Source: Desulfomonile tiedjei DSM 6799 (lineage in GTDB: Bacteria; Desulfobacterota; Desulfomonilia; Desulfomonilales; Desulfomonilaceae). From it: a DNA stretch of 64,000 nucleotides. This document shows positions 19,360-28,884 of this stretch, in pieces. The notes under the pieces were generated by a model. That model did not search any database, was not told the origin of the DNA, and saw only the letters and a list, made by a program, of their open reading frames with translations. The position numbers and the translations under genes are program-made. The stretch lies in contig NC_018025.1 in assembly GCF_000266945.1 (NCBI RefSeq), positions 1 to 64,000 of the forward strand, written 5' to 3'. The stretch's first letter is position 1, and every line of letters starts with the position of its first letter.

Positions 19360-20337
19360 TTGCTCAAAAGAGTCTTTGTCGTCGGTATTATTTTCGCGAT
19401 TGCGGCACTGGTAGGCCTCGGAGTGGCAGAGATATATCTGCAGCGGCTCGGGTACGGAAATCCTCCGCTGTATTCATACGACCCGGCCATCGGATATGTG
19501 CTCAAGCCGAATCAGGCATTGAAACGGGTCAATAATTGCAGGGTATCTATCAATAGTCTGGGAATGAGGTCTCCAGATTACACCTCTGAAAAGCCTGCCA
19601 ATGTGTTTCGCACACTCTTGGTCGGCGATTCGGTCCCATTCGGAGGAAGTTATATCGATCAGCAGGATACGTTTTGCTCTTTGGCCGAGCAGCTTCTTAC
19701 GGAAGAAACCGGAAGGAAATACCAAATCTTGAATGCAGGGGTAAATGCGTACGGGCCGCAAAATGTGCTCAAGTATCTTGAAACACGAGGCACGTACGGA
19801 GCTGACCTCGTTGTGGTATATTTTCCATGGGGGAATTTAAGGCGGGATTTTACGAACTTTTATGTTCTACCTTTCTGGAGCACGAATCCGCAGTGGGCTC
19901 TCAATGAGTTCTTTCGCCATCTGGTATGAAGGTTTTTCGGAAATCTTTCTCAAAAATGGAAGCAAATCGATCATTTCAAAAATGAAAGATGTTTGACACA
20001 GAATCTCGAGGCCTTATGCCGAATTAGAGATTTGTGTGAGACGAAAGGCACTCCGGTGTTGTTTTTGTGGTCACCTTATCTCACTGTTTTGACAGGAGAA
20101 GTATCAGATCCTCAAGCCAACGACAAACGAAGTCTTTATGAAGTGCTACCAGAACCACTGACTGTAGATCTGAGTCCTGAATTCGGACGTCTCGCTAATA
20201 TTCAGTCGCTCTTTGTAGATGGTTGCCATTATTCTAAAGAAGGACATGCTTTCGCAGCCACACTGCTCTGCAAATATATTCTGGAGACTCAGAAAAAACA
20301 CAATCTCATTACCAAACCTGGAAGATTCGATGAATGA
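19360..20337 (+). pseudogene. SGNH-hydrolase-like gene with one in-frame TGA
   Basis: One reading frame runs from TTG 19360 to the TGA at 20335-20337, broken only by TGA at 19927-19929. The first part (189 residues) has an N-terminal membrane anchor (about 5-25) and an SGNH-type block: VGDSVPFGG (near 87), then NAGVNAYGP (near 126). The second part (after the stop) keeps the catalytic-triad end DGCHYSKEGH near 20216-20246. The intact product would be about 325 residues, like anchored GDSL/SGNH esterases or acyltransferases of polysaccharide loci. GGAG precedes the TTG. Either a recent nonsense mutation, a sequencing error, or recoding. Confidence 0.7.
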
Positions 20338-21100
20338 GCTCCTCTTTGTCGGGAAAAAATTAGTCTCACTCGTGCTATATCCTGTCGGCGCAGCGCTGGT
20401 ACTCTGCACAATAGGACTGATCCTTACTCGTACTCGCCTGAGAATCGGACAATTTTTGATAGGAATCGGAATTCTGACTCTGGCCGCAACCGCTTCTCCG
20501 TTAACCGCTTACGTTTTGATGAAACCGCTCCAGGAATGGGCAGGATCGTATGCAGATGCAGAGGAACTTTCTCGCAAAGGAATAGTGTTTATAGTGGTTT
20601 TAGGCGGTGGGGTAAAAGACGATAATTTGACCCCTGCGGATGGGGTCGGAGGAGTGCTCAGGGTATTGGAAGGAGCAAGACTGGTGCGCCGTATTCGTGG
20701 GAGCAAACTCGTGCTTTTGCGGCCGGGATTTCCTCGTGCGTATGCTTCTCAGGAAAAAATGACTGAATTCCCCATGGAACTCGGAGTTCCGAGAGAATCT
20801 CTTGTTCTGGAAAGCGGTGCAAAAGATACGTCTGAAGAAGCGGCTCTCGTAAAAAGAATCGTAGCCGATGAACCTTTTGCTCTTGTGACTTCCGCCTATC
20901 ACATGACCCGGGCGATGGAAACCTTTAGAAGAGCAGGCCTCAAACCCGTGCCCGCTCCCTGCGAGTTCATCTCAACCAAATCTCCGAGTTTCATAAAATG
21001 GTTCATGCTTAATACTGAACCTCTCCTTGCATCTCAGGTGGCGATTCATGAATATGCCGGATTAGCCTGGATTCGGATAAAAGGCGCGTTATGGAACTGA
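20330..21100 (+). CDS. YdcF/SanA-family (DUF218) membrane protein
   Basis: Product of 256 residues. Two membrane segments (about 9-30 and 38-62) are followed by the DUF218 fold: IVVLGGGVKDDN (near 84), ASQEKMTEFP and ESGAKDTSEEA in the middle, and VTSAYHMTRAMETFRRAGL (near 188). Family members such as ElyC act in envelope or peptidoglycan-lipid carrier metabolism, but the chemistry is not established. The ATG at 20330 overlaps the end of the SGNH-like frame by eight bases, so the two were co-translated. This coupling suggests an envelope role related to the neighbouring polysaccharide genes. Confidence 0.85.
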   Translation: MNELLFVGKKLVSLVLYPVGAALVLCTIGLILTRTRLRIGQFLIGIGILTLAATASPLTAYVLMKPLQEWAGSYADAEELSRKGIVFIVVLGGGVKDDNLTPADGVGGVLRVLEGARLVRRIRGSKLVLLRPGFPRAYASQEKMTEFPMELGVPRESLVLESGAKDTSEEAALVKRIVADEPFALVTSAYHMTRAMETFRRAGLKPVPAPCEFISTKSPSFIKWFMLNTEPLLASQVAIHEYAGLAWIRIKGALWN

Positions 21101-21170
21101 TGGGAAAGCAATAGTGTTGAATCGGCGAGAGCCGTATACGAGCACGTAATATGGAATCCTTGCCGCTCCT

Positions 21171-22031
21171 TCATCGCACCGAAGTAAGATGGCGGTTGCG
21201 GGAGCCATCATCAAGCATTGTTTCCAGATCGGACAAAGGGACTCTCGGTTTGCAGGGGCCCAACGCTCTCAGGATCTCTGAAAATTTTATGAATTTTCTG
21301 CCGGAAGCTCTCATCATGGTCTTGTGGCGAGCATCCGGCCATCCAAAATAGTTCGGTCTTATATCCAGGGATTGTGGCCTGAAAATGGCTGTCCCGTCCC
21401 GCAAATCTTCAATAGCTTTGACAAGCTCTTCACCTGCTTGTGCACAAACTCTCTCGTAAATGGAAAATGCCGTGTCGGCTCGGTCTATCCCAACCTTCAC
21501 CTGTTTATAAATCGGTCCGGCATCGAAGCCTGTAGTCATTTTGTAAATAGTGAACCATATTGAATCGTCGCCTCTGGCAAATGCCCATAAGGCCGGCGAG
21601 ATTCCTTTGTCTTTCGGAAGTTTGGATGCATGACAATTCAAGATGCCGTATTTGAACGATTTCAGGACAGAGTCTCCAATTTTTTGATCGAAGTTTATAG
21701 CCACGCCTAGATCTGCTGGAAAGAATTGGCTCAAGGTATCACTTACATTAATGTCACCTTCATTGAATGAGACCAGCCCATTCTTGCGAACAAGCGATGA
21801 AATACCGTTGCCGCCTGTCAATCGGGCCATTTTATTGCACGCATCTACCGTTGCTCGGTAAAGAAAATACCTTGGATACGTCTGTCGATAGATCTTGAAG
21901 ATTGTAGGCAAGGAACTCTTTATTTTTGTCGAGAAAACTACCGCTTTTATTGACTTGCAGAATGTGTAGAAAATCGGTTCAGCCAACAAATAGGCAAAGT
22001 AGCTGTCATTACAGAAAAGAACGATATCCAT
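21171..22031 (-). CDS. Formyltransferase-family protein
   Basis: Product of 286 residues with the formyltetrahydrofolate-dependent formyltransferase core. Seen: NCHASKLPKDKGISPALWA (near 132-150), which holds the Asn and His of the N-x-H...LP..G..P signature, followed by TTGFDAGPIY (near 166), the Asp-containing motif of the family. It is not Fmt: the C-terminal tRNA-binding domain is missing and the context is glycan assembly. By analogy to sugar N-formyltransferases it may formylate an amino sugar. Last gene of the minus-strand polysaccharide cluster. Confidence 0.75.
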   Translation of the reverse strand: MDIVLFCNDSYFAYLLAEPIFYTFCKSIKAVVFSTKIKSSLPTIFKIYRQTYPRYFLYRATVDACNKMARLTGGNGISSLVRKNGLVSFNEGDINVSDTLSQFFPADLGVAINFDQKIGDSVLKSFKYGILNCHASKLPKDKGISPALWAFARGDDSIWFTIYKMTTGFDAGPIYKQVKVGIDRADTAFSIYERVCAQAGEELVKAIEDLRDGTAIFRPQSLDIRPNYFGWPDARHKTMMRASGRKFIKFSEILRALGPCKPRVPLSDLETMLDDGSRNRHLTSVR

Positions 22032-22079
22032 AACTCATACCTCAATGATAACTCTTCTCAAATGGATTATGCCGTGAGA

Positions 22080-23273
22080 TCAGGTCCGAACTGGCATTGC
22101 GCAACGTTTATAGACCTGGAGCATCCTGGTTGCGGTACCGTGGGGACTAAATTCTTCCCGTGCCAGCTCGGCAGATTTTATGGCATGTGCTTTATGAGAA
22201 GGGTAATTGTCTATGATTGAAAGCATAGCTTCAGTTATTCTTGAAACATCCTGGGGTACAACGAGTCCGGCCTGGTGTCGAAGGACCCAATCAGCGAGGC
22301 CCGTCTGATCGGACACGATCACCGGTAATCCGCAGATGATGGCCTCAGCGCATGATATCCCAAAGTTTTCCGAGTATGAATTTAACAGGAAAGCATCGGC
22401 ACCAGTGAAACACTGTAGTTTTCGCTTTCCTGCAACTTGTCCGAGAAAGTGCACGCGATCCGACACACCACTGGAATCAGCCAAATTTCTCCATTGTCTA
22501 TCAGTTCCCGCTTCCGTGCCTCCGGCTATTATGAGCTGAACGTTCGCATGTTTTTCGGCGAGTTCTGCGAATGCTTTTATGCTGAGGTCGATTCCTTTAT
22601 GTGGATGTAGTCTTCCAAGGTAAAGAAAAACGAAGGCCGATTCACTGATGTTCAACTCCTGTCTGAACAGATTTCCTTCGGACACGGGGGTAAATGTGTC
22701 TACACTGACTTGATTGGGTATCACAAAGGTTTTGACTCCCGGAAAATATCTGAGTACTGCCTTTTCTTCCATTTCCGTCATGCAATGAACGCCAGAAGCT
22801 CGTTCCAGGACCCGAGATTCCACCAGAACTCGATAGAGCTCTTTCTTGATATTCTTGAGGAATTCTCTCTTCATTGCATTTGACATGAATGCTCCACGAG
22901 GAGACACAACAAAAGGAATTTGGGTGTTCCGAAGACAAAGAGCCCAGGCCATGTGAAAGAACGTGAAGGTTCCTGATATGTGGACCAGATCGAATTCAGG
23001 GACCCTTTGTTTCAGCAGCGAAATGAGCGATGGGGCAAAAAAGAAGCGCCAGTATCCTTGGCCGCGCAAATAGGTCACCTTTACGGAATCGATGTTGCAC
23101 GGCACTCCAGGTGAGACGCGCAGACGTTCGTTCTTCCCGCCGATATCTGTGGTGAAAACCTCGACGTCATGACCGAGTCGAATCAGTGATTCGCACAAAC
23201 CGCTTACCGCGAATACCGGTCCGCCAAGTTTCCAGGCGGGCTTGTAATAGGGAGCCAAATAAAGAATTTTCAT
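22080..23273 (-). CDS. Glycosyltransferase family 4 (GT-B)
   Basis: Retaining GT-B glycosyltransferase, 397 residues. The N-terminal part has GGPVFAVSGLCESL (near 18), the acceptor-side glycine loop. The C-terminal part has YLGRLHPHKGIDLSIKAFAEL (near 217-237) and the E-x7-E type motif in NSYSENFGISCAEAIICGLPVI (near 297-318), which binds the nucleotide sugar. Ends KRCAMPVRT. It is 32 bp downstream of the next GT4 and 48 bp before the formyltransferase, so co-transcription is likely. Donor sugar unknown. Confidence 0.88.
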   Translation of the reverse strand: MKILYLAPYYKPAWKLGGPVFAVSGLCESLIRLGHDVEVFTTDIGGKNERLRVSPGVPCNIDSVKVTYLRGQGYWRFFFAPSLISLLKQRVPEFDLVHISGTFTFFHMAWALCLRNTQIPFVVSPRGAFMSNAMKREFLKNIKKELYRVLVESRVLERASGVHCMTEMEEKAVLRYFPGVKTFVIPNQVSVDTFTPVSEGNLFRQELNISESAFVFLYLGRLHPHKGIDLSIKAFAELAEKHANVQLIIAGGTEAGTDRQWRNLADSSGVSDRVHFLGQVAGKRKLQCFTGADAFLLNSYSENFGISCAEAIICGLPVIVSDQTGLADWVLRHQAGLVVPQDVSRITEAMLSIIDNYPSHKAHAIKSAELAREEFSPHGTATRMLQVYKRCAMPVRT

Positions 23274-23305
23274 CGGATTGTGTTATCGGTTTTTTACCAC
23301 GGAGA

Positions 23306-24640
23306 TTACGACTCGATTGTTGAAGAGGTTTTCCGATCTTCTTTTTCAGCATTTAACAGACTTTCAACCGTGGAACCGCGGGTTTTCGGCATTTGCTGCA
23401 TGGTTGATAACTGCGATAACAGCAGCTCGAATCTCTTCATGGCTGCAGGCATATCGTAATATTCCTGAAAATAAGAGCGGCCGGAGGCACCGAAAAAGGC
23501 ACGCTCGCTATTGCTCTTTTTGAGGTTCAGGATCTGCGAAGCTATGGCTTTGGCATCTCCGGGCGGAACCACATGTCCGCATTTCGCCTGTGCAACCGTT
23601 TCTGCTACGGCCGAATTTTCATCGGTTGCACAGATAATCGGCCTTCCCATGGCAAGGTACGTTACCAGCTTGCTGGGAACGGATGAGTTTACGTGAGACT
23701 TGTCCATGGTCAGGAGAAAGACGTCCGCAGTCGATTGCATCTCGGAGAGCATTGCAGCGGGTTGGAAAGGGAGAAATAGGATATTATCCAATCCCAGCGA
23801 TTCTGAACGCCGGATCATGGGTTCTTTAAGTACTCCTTCCCCGACACTTAATATTAATACGTCATGTAGTTCAGACGTCTTTAGCTCCTGAGCCACATCA
23901 ACCAAAACCTCGGCTCCGCTGACAATTCCCAGGGTGCCGGCAAACATAGCGACGAACTTATCGCGTGGAATTCCGGCTTGAGCACGCCACAGATTTAGAC
24001 GGCTGGTCGGCCTGATCTCGGATCCATCTATCCAATTATGAAGTACGAAAATCTTGTTATCCGGCACTCCTCTTGAATTCAACAATGCTCTTCTGAAGGA
24101 CTCAGAAATGACAATATTCGCACCCGCAGCTCTACAGGTAAGCGCATCGATCATGAGAGCGATTCGCATGGCAACACCTTGCCGACGAATCATGCCTGCA
24201 GATGCAACTGCCTCGGGAAAGAGATCCTGAATGTAGTTCACGACTGGAATCCCGAGGAGTTTCGCAAGAAATACAATGAAAGGGCTGCTTATAACCGGGA
24301 CCATGTCCGCTACGATAACATCCGGCTTTTTTTCAAACAACAGCCGAAGTGCGGCAACAAGGCCGAAGGAAATATGGGAGAGTGCCCGCCATACTCTCTT
24401 TCTTTTTGTCCCGACAGTAAAAGAGAAGCACCTGATAAGTCTCAAGGTTTGGGTATCGGTTATCTTCCAAAAGCGTCTTCTGTAACCTTTAAAAATTTTC
24501 CCCCCAGGCAGGCTGGGAAAACAGGTGATCATCGTCACTTTATGCCCTGTGAGGCCCAGATGTCGGGTCAGTTGATCGAGCATCACTGAGGAAGGGACGA
24601 TTTCCGGCGGAAAAACAGGACAGACGAATAGAATGTTCAT
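23306..24640 (-). CDS. Glycosyltransferase family 4, WbuB-like
   Basis: GT-B enzyme of about 444 residues, resembling WbuB-type amino-sugar transferases. The N-terminus has VCPVFPPEIVPSSVMLDQL and, further on, VNYIQDLFPEAV (near 135). The C-terminal donor domain has AMFAGTLGIVSGAEVLVDVA (near 234) and KLVTYLAMGRPIICATDENSAVAE (near 330). The frame is open to a TTG at 24661; the ATG at 24640 is preferred because the protein then starts MNILFVCPVF, typical for the family. First of the last three genes of the locus; a 715-bp repeat-rich gap separates it from the GT9 gene upstream. Confidence 0.87.
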   Translation of the reverse strand: MNILFVCPVFPPEIVPSSVMLDQLTRHLGLTGHKVTMITCFPSLPGGKIFKGYRRRFWKITDTQTLRLIRCFSFTVGTKRKRVWRALSHISFGLVAALRLLFEKKPDVIVADMVPVISSPFIVFLAKLLGIPVVNYIQDLFPEAVASAGMIRRQGVAMRIALMIDALTCRAAGANIVISESFRRALLNSRGVPDNKIFVLHNWIDGSEIRPTSRLNLWRAQAGIPRDKFVAMFAGTLGIVSGAEVLVDVAQELKTSELHDVLILSVGEGVLKEPMIRRSESLGLDNILFLPFQPAAMLSEMQSTADVFLLTMDKSHVNSSVPSKLVTYLAMGRPIICATDENSAVAETVAQAKCGHVVPPGDAKAIASQILNLKKSNSERAFFGASGRSYFQEYYDMPAAMKRFELLLSQLSTMQQMPKTRGSTVESLLNAEKEDRKTSSTIES

Positions 24641-24772
24641 ACGTGTGCTATCTTCTTTCAAGCGGGTTAATACTGGGGAAAACCCTTCTTATAAGAAGAG
24701 TCAAAAGTTTCTTTGCACGAGTCCAGGAATTGTTGCTTTAGCTCACACTCAGCTCCGGTGTTGACGGCCGGA

Positions 24773-24914
24773 GCCCCAACGGGGCGATCCAAATGTAGCC
24801 ATGGGTGGAACCCATGGAAAGAATTGCAGCCAAACCGATCAGTGAGGACCCTGACGGGGTCGACTATCGTTCAACTTGAACTCAGATGGACCAATGGTGG
24901 ACCCTTTCAGGGTC
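24773..24914. repeat. Chain of four short hairpins
   Basis: Four perfect or near-perfect small palindromes follow each other: GCCCCAACGGGGC (24773-24785), CCATGGG/CCCATGG (24799-24817), GACCCTGACGGGGTC (24847-24861) and GACCCTTTCAGGGTC (24900-24914). They look like a degenerate repeat family. No coding sense is seen in any frame. This and the next element fill most of the gap 24641-25354. Confidence 0.55.
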
Positions 24915-24938
24915 AAAACCTTTACATGTAGCCGCTGA

Positions 24939-25039
24939 CCACGGGTTCGCGAGACTGTCTCAAAAGTCGAATTTTATCCCAGATCGTGGCACGATTTCGT
25001 TGCTCCAAATAGTTTTGAGACAGTTTCTCGCACCCGTGG
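24939..25039. repeat. 101-bp element with 27-bp imperfect inverted ends
   Basis: The left end (CCACGGGT... to CTGTCTCAAAA, 24939-24965) pairs with the right end (TTTTGAGACAG... to ACCCGTGG, 25013-25039) with 24 of 27 matches. Between them are 47 bp including GATCGTGGCACGATTTCG. A MITE or long hairpin RNA gene are the options; no protein is encoded. Confidence 0.6.
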
Positions 25040-25240
25040 CTACTCATGGTTCGTCTCTTCGGGACTTCACAGCAATTAGCTAAGTTAAGGGCACAACCCA
25101 TTTGCAGAAAAGGTTCCTCGAGTATTGCTTCTTTGAAGTTGATTGTTTTCGATTGGCTGATTGTCTGGGCGGAATCGGTAAACGGAAATACTATACCGAT
25201 TCTCGAAAGTAATCACGGATTGTGAAGAGCAGTTCCCAGC

Positions 25241-25326
25241 AATTGGTAGCGCCGGCCTCCGTGCCGGCGAACAATTCACCAAACAAAGCAATAAGTTATT
25301 GCCGGCAGGGACGCCGGCGCTACTGA
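25241..25326 (+). repeat. Paired-hairpin (BIME-like) repeat, copy C
   Basis: Hairpin 1 is CGCCGGC-CTCCGT-GCCGGCG (25250-25269), spacer of about 31 bp, hairpin 2 is GCCGGC-AGGGAC-GCCGGC (25301-25318). Same plan as the other six copies. Sits just after the GT9 gene stop on the minus strand and may double as its 3' hairpin. Confidence 0.8.
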
Positions 25327-25354
25327 TTCTTCCCATTGCAGGCATTGGATTCCG

Positions 25355-26497
25355 TCAAGACTTTCGATAACAGCTATACGCACGAGCCACGAGTTTTCTG
25401 TCTGAAACAGAGTTGTGTTGAAAAAGAGAAATAACGCCCTCAACTACTTTGTCTACCGTTATGCCCTGGAGACAAGGGGTATCACCATGTCTACACGTTT
25501 CCAGCATACAGCCTTCACAAGGAACCCAATGCCTGAGTATCACATGATCGTGTCCGATAGGGTCCCATCTGCCCGGAGCATCTCTGGACGAAAAAATGCC
25601 GATACACGGCACTCCCATGGTTGCAGCCAGGTGCATGGTTCCGGTGTCGTTTCCGATATACAGTCTGCAACGCCTCAGAACTTCGGCAGATTCTGACAGA
25701 GAGGTACCGCAGAGGTTTATACCTTCTCCGTTCCACTCCTCGATCAACTCTTCTCCCACCGATCCCTCGTTTGCACCGCCAAGCACTAGGGGAATCATGT
25801 TTCGATCTGTAATACAGAATCTTCCAACTTCAGCAAACCGTTCCAGGGGCCATCTCTTGCAGGGCATCTTGCTCCAGGCCCCGAACGCGACGAATTCTCG
25901 GTCAGATCCCGACTGCATCAGATGTTTGGCAAAAATTTGCGCGCTTGCATCCGGGTGGATGAGAGAATCGGACTTGAAGCTCAGGGTTCGCTCTATGTTA
26001 CTCTGAACCATATCGAATAATCGGCGATAGCGCGGTTGCTGAGGAAGAAGACGACCGTCCGGACCTTTTTCAAAATAAGGATTCAAGGCATTTGATACGC
26101 CTAACATCTGCGATCCGCACAAGGATTCAAAGAAAAATTTGTGTCGCCCGACCATAGAAGATTTCGCTCCATCATTGATCAAATAGAAAAGCGGACCGGA
26201 GCCTAATCGTCTCATTTTGTAGGCAGTGCCGGAGAGTTCCAGAAGAGAAGAGAAAAGAGAGCGGTTCATGGCCGTATAGTGGAGCGCTCGTGAAAAAACA
26301 CCCGAAAGTCGAAAAACTTCCCAGGACATCAGATATTGTTCCCCAGGAACCTTATCGCTCACGAGAATTATCTCACTGTCCGGAAAGGCTTCTCGAATAG
26401 CGTGTACAGCCGGAAGAGCGACCAGAGAATCACCCAAATGGCCGACACTGAACACGTAAATGGGCGTTCCGGGCTTCAGTTCATGCGGTCTTATCAT
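25355..26497 (-). CDS. Glycosyltransferase family 9 (heptosyltransferase-like)
   Basis: GT-B enzyme of the ADP-heptose:LPS heptosyltransferase family, 380 residues. Seen: VFSVGHLGDSLVALPAVHAIREAFP (near residues 15-39), the family start with the glycine loop; AFGAWSKMPCKRWPLERFAEV (near 200), the donor-phosphate region; and YIGNDTGTMHLAATMGVPCIGIF (near 270), the signature motif. The C-terminal CEGCMLETCRHG has clustered cysteines. The ATG at 26497 overlaps the preceding DUF268 gene by four bases. Donor need not be heptose in this setting. Confidence 0.87.
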   Translation of the reverse strand: MIRPHELKPGTPIYVFSVGHLGDSLVALPAVHAIREAFPDSEIILVSDKVPGEQYLMSWEVFRLSGVFSRALHYTAMNRSLFSSLLELSGTAYKMRRLGSGPLFYLINDGAKSSMVGRHKFFFESLCGSQMLGVSNALNPYFEKGPDGRLLPQQPRYRRLFDMVQSNIERTLSFKSDSLIHPDASAQIFAKHLMQSGSDREFVAFGAWSKMPCKRWPLERFAEVGRFCITDRNMIPLVLGGANEGSVGEELIEEWNGEGINLCGTSLSESAEVLRRCRLYIGNDTGTMHLAATMGVPCIGIFSSRDAPGRWDPIGHDHVILRHWVPCEGCMLETCRHGDTPCLQGITVDKVVEGVISLFQHNSVSDRKLVARAYSCYRKS

Positions 26498-27306
26498 CTC
26501 GTGATCCCTTTAAACCAGAAGCAGCCGCATCCTGACCGAAAAGATGCGATCAGTTCTGGAGAGGGCTTCCTTATCAGGTGCCCGTCTGCGGCTGAATCCG
26601 GAATAAACGCAAATTCTTTCAGTTCAAGTTCTGCAAAGTAATCTTTGATCAAATCGAATGAATAGACTCGTTGTCCGTTGAACATCACCTTCGGTGTCCC
26701 GAGCGGAACCACGATGAGGAGATCTCCTCCGGGAGCGAGAATCCGCTTCAATTCTGCTATGCCGACCAGATCGGCATTGGGATCGAGGGGATCGCCGTAT
26801 CTACCGAGACCGAGATGTTCGATAACGTGCATGCACGATAGCGACACCACGCTATGGTCGGGGATGTCCAATTTTTCTAGAGTGTTTACTTTAACCGCCA
26901 GGTTCGTCAATTCCAGATCAGGAGGTCGCACATCGTGAAATTCCATTGGGATGAATCCGGACACCATTGAGCAGAAATACAGACTGGACCCTATGTCGAC
27001 ATGGAGAGCAGGTTTCGTCTCTTTCAAAATTCGAGCAGCCCAGGCACAATGATACACATAATGTCGGTCGAAATGAGTAACGGAAGTGTTGTCCTCCAGG
27101 CAAGGATAGTGGTCCAGGAAACTGACAGACAATCTCGAGCGCTCTTTCGACATTTTGCGAAATTCAAGAAAATCCCTGAAAAACCGCACGTATCGACGCC
27201 AACAGCTCGGCCGTAAGACCGGGCGCAGGTGGAGAAATAGTAACGCAATTCTGGTCAGAAAGGGGGACTTCTTAATATATGCTTTAATGGAAGTCGTTAG
27301 TTTCAT
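26494..27306 (-). CDS. DUF268 methyltransferase-like protein
   Basis: Product of 270 residues, recognisable as the DUF268 family. It has HFDRHYVYHCAWAARIL (near 78), HVDIGSSLYF (near 102), then SCMHVIEHLGLGRYGDPLDP (near 157), LAPGGDLLIVVPLG (near 190) and the terminal GCGCFWFKG. The fold resembles class I SAM-dependent methyltransferases (motif HVDIGSS and the post-motif EHLGLG), but the glycine loop is poor, so methyl transfer is not assured. Family members occur in polysaccharide loci of many bacteria. Coupled by overlap to the GT9 gene. Confidence 0.8.
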   Translation of the reverse strand: MKLTTSIKAYIKKSPFLTRIALLFLHLRPVLRPSCWRRYVRFFRDFLEFRKMSKERSRLSVSFLDHYPCLEDNTSVTHFDRHYVYHCAWAARILKETKPALHVDIGSSLYFCSMVSGFIPMEFHDVRPPDLELTNLAVKVNTLEKLDIPDHSVVSLSCMHVIEHLGLGRYGDPLDPNADLVGIAELKRILAPGGDLLIVVPLGTPKVMFNGQRVYSFDLIKDYFAELELKEFAFIPDSAADGHLIRKPSPELIASFRSGCGCFWFKGITR

Positions 27307-27339
27307 GAAGATCTCAGAATGAGGAAAGTCGGCGAAAGG

Positions 27340-28842
27340 TTAGATTCTTTTAAACTCGTCAACAAAGAAACCAGGAACCCGGCGCGGCGAAGATTTTCTT
27401 GAAAAAAAGTGTGCACAGACAAGACCTATGCCCACACTGATGGCCCAATTGATGAATAATTCACGACTCAGAAGAACGGTAGCGGTGAAGAGTCCAGCTG
27501 ACACCAAACTAGCGCTATACTGGACATACAAAGCGTAAAAGCAGACGCTCGTCACCGTCCAACCCTGCAAAGTGAGTGCTGACAAAGCTGCCAGAACAAT
27601 CCCCAGAATGAACATTCCTCCTACAATTCCGCTCCATCCCCATCTGCTGTACAGATCTCCAATGAACATGGGCGGCGCGCTACCGCCGCCTTGAAACGTG
27701 CGAGTTACACCATACGTATCCATGCTAGCATCCCATAATTGCAGAGAAGGTCTTTCATGAACGAACACCTTCGGAATCATCATGGTATATAGTTCATCAA
27801 GACCCTCTGATTCCCTGAAAGGTATGATACTGGGCGTATCCTGGAGAATACGTCCGGCGAATGCAAAATCTGAAAGGCGTGAAACTACTATCTCAAGGGA
27901 CGATTTTCCGGAGGCGTCCACCCTTTCACCGAGGGCAATTTCGGATATTGTCTCCAAACGATCAGAGAACGATCTGTTTAACTGATCGATATTACGATAC
28001 ACTTGTACTAAGGCCGTGGTGAATGTGAAGAGACTCAACAGACACAAAAAAACGAGCCCTGCCCGCCAGATTTTTCTCTCTAAAGTCAAATAGAAAAGAA
28101 GAAACCACGGAACCCAGCCGTAAGCGGCCATCCTGCTACCTGTCGGAAGAAAAACCAGAACCGAGACAGAAGCCATCAACCCAAACAAAGTAAAATCCTT
28201 CCATGAACGAGTGGTAATAGCTCTGTACAACTGAAGGAGCATACCCATTTGCGAAAAGCGGCTCAGGTAACCTAGAATATTATTATATTGACCTGTCCGC
28301 TCAATGAGACTCAGGATATCAGGGTCGAATCGCGCGTCGTACATACCCAAATTGAAGCGCAGAATTACAGCCGGGAGTAAAAATAGAAAAAAAGCGACAT
28401 TCAATAAAACAGGAGGCGGGTTGAAGAAACTCTGTGAGCTTTGGTCCCTTCTCTTGGAATAAAGAGTTTGAAAAAGAGCCGCACCTGCGGCCATAGCTGT
28501 ACAGCCTAGCGTACATGCCCACATGGCAATTGGAGTACCAGTCCATAAGTCTTGAGAAATTGCAGGTTCGGGAAGTATAAGATTCAGTACCGCAGGTATT
28601 GGATAGTACATCATGTACGCAAGTACAAGAATACTCATGAAAGAGTTAATTCGATAACCTGCAGTCATAAGGCATAGCATACAACTTACCGATGCGAAAA
28701 AAGCTGATATGGCAACTGAAAACTCGAACGGATTATCAGGACTGGAGACTAATAATAGCAAACAGAGTATTATTATTAGCAGAGGAAACAGCCATAATGG
28801 TTTCAAATTAAAGTAAGAAGCTTTTGGTAGAAGAAGACGCAT
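27340..28842 (-). CDS. Wzy-like oligosaccharide repeat-unit polymerase
   Basis: Polytopic membrane protein of 500 residues with about 10-12 predicted helices. It starts with paired helices (about 17-50) and has a long periplasmic loop (about 300-395) between helix groups, as in O-antigen polymerases. The loop contains the segment GSAPPMFIGDLYSRWGWSG, which resembles the conserved region of the O-antigen polymerase/oligosaccharide repeat-unit polymerase family. Sequence conservation in Wzy proteins is low, so the call rests on topology and on neighbours: flippase, phosphoglycosyl transferase and glycosyltransferases in one direction. Confidence 0.75.
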   Translation of the reverse strand: MRLLLPKASYFNLKPLWLFPLLIIILCLLLLVSSPDNPFEFSVAISAFFASVSCMLCLMTAGYRINSFMSILVLAYMMYYPIPAVLNLILPEPAISQDLWTGTPIAMWACTLGCTAMAAGAALFQTLYSKRRDQSSQSFFNPPPVLLNVAFFLFLLPAVILRFNLGMYDARFDPDILSLIERTGQYNNILGYLSRFSQMGMLLQLYRAITTRSWKDFTLFGLMASVSVLVFLPTGSRMAAYGWVPWFLLFYLTLERKIWRAGLVFLCLLSLFTFTTALVQVYRNIDQLNRSFSDRLETISEIALGERVDASGKSSLEIVVSRLSDFAFAGRILQDTPSIIPFRESEGLDELYTMMIPKVFVHERPSLQLWDASMDTYGVTRTFQGGGSAPPMFIGDLYSRWGWSGIVGGMFILGIVLAALSALTLQGWTVTSVCFYALYVQYSASLVSAGLFTATVLLSRELFINWAISVGIGLVCAHFFSRKSSPRRVPGFFVDEFKRI

Positions 28843-28884
28843 TAGCAGAAATCCTGTGCATACATCAGCTTAACGAACCATTGT

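Noticed and set aside
19927-19929. TGA as a selenocysteine codon in the SGNH-like gene
   Set aside because: No family precedent and no obvious SECIS-type hairpin directly after it; nonsense mutation is simpler.
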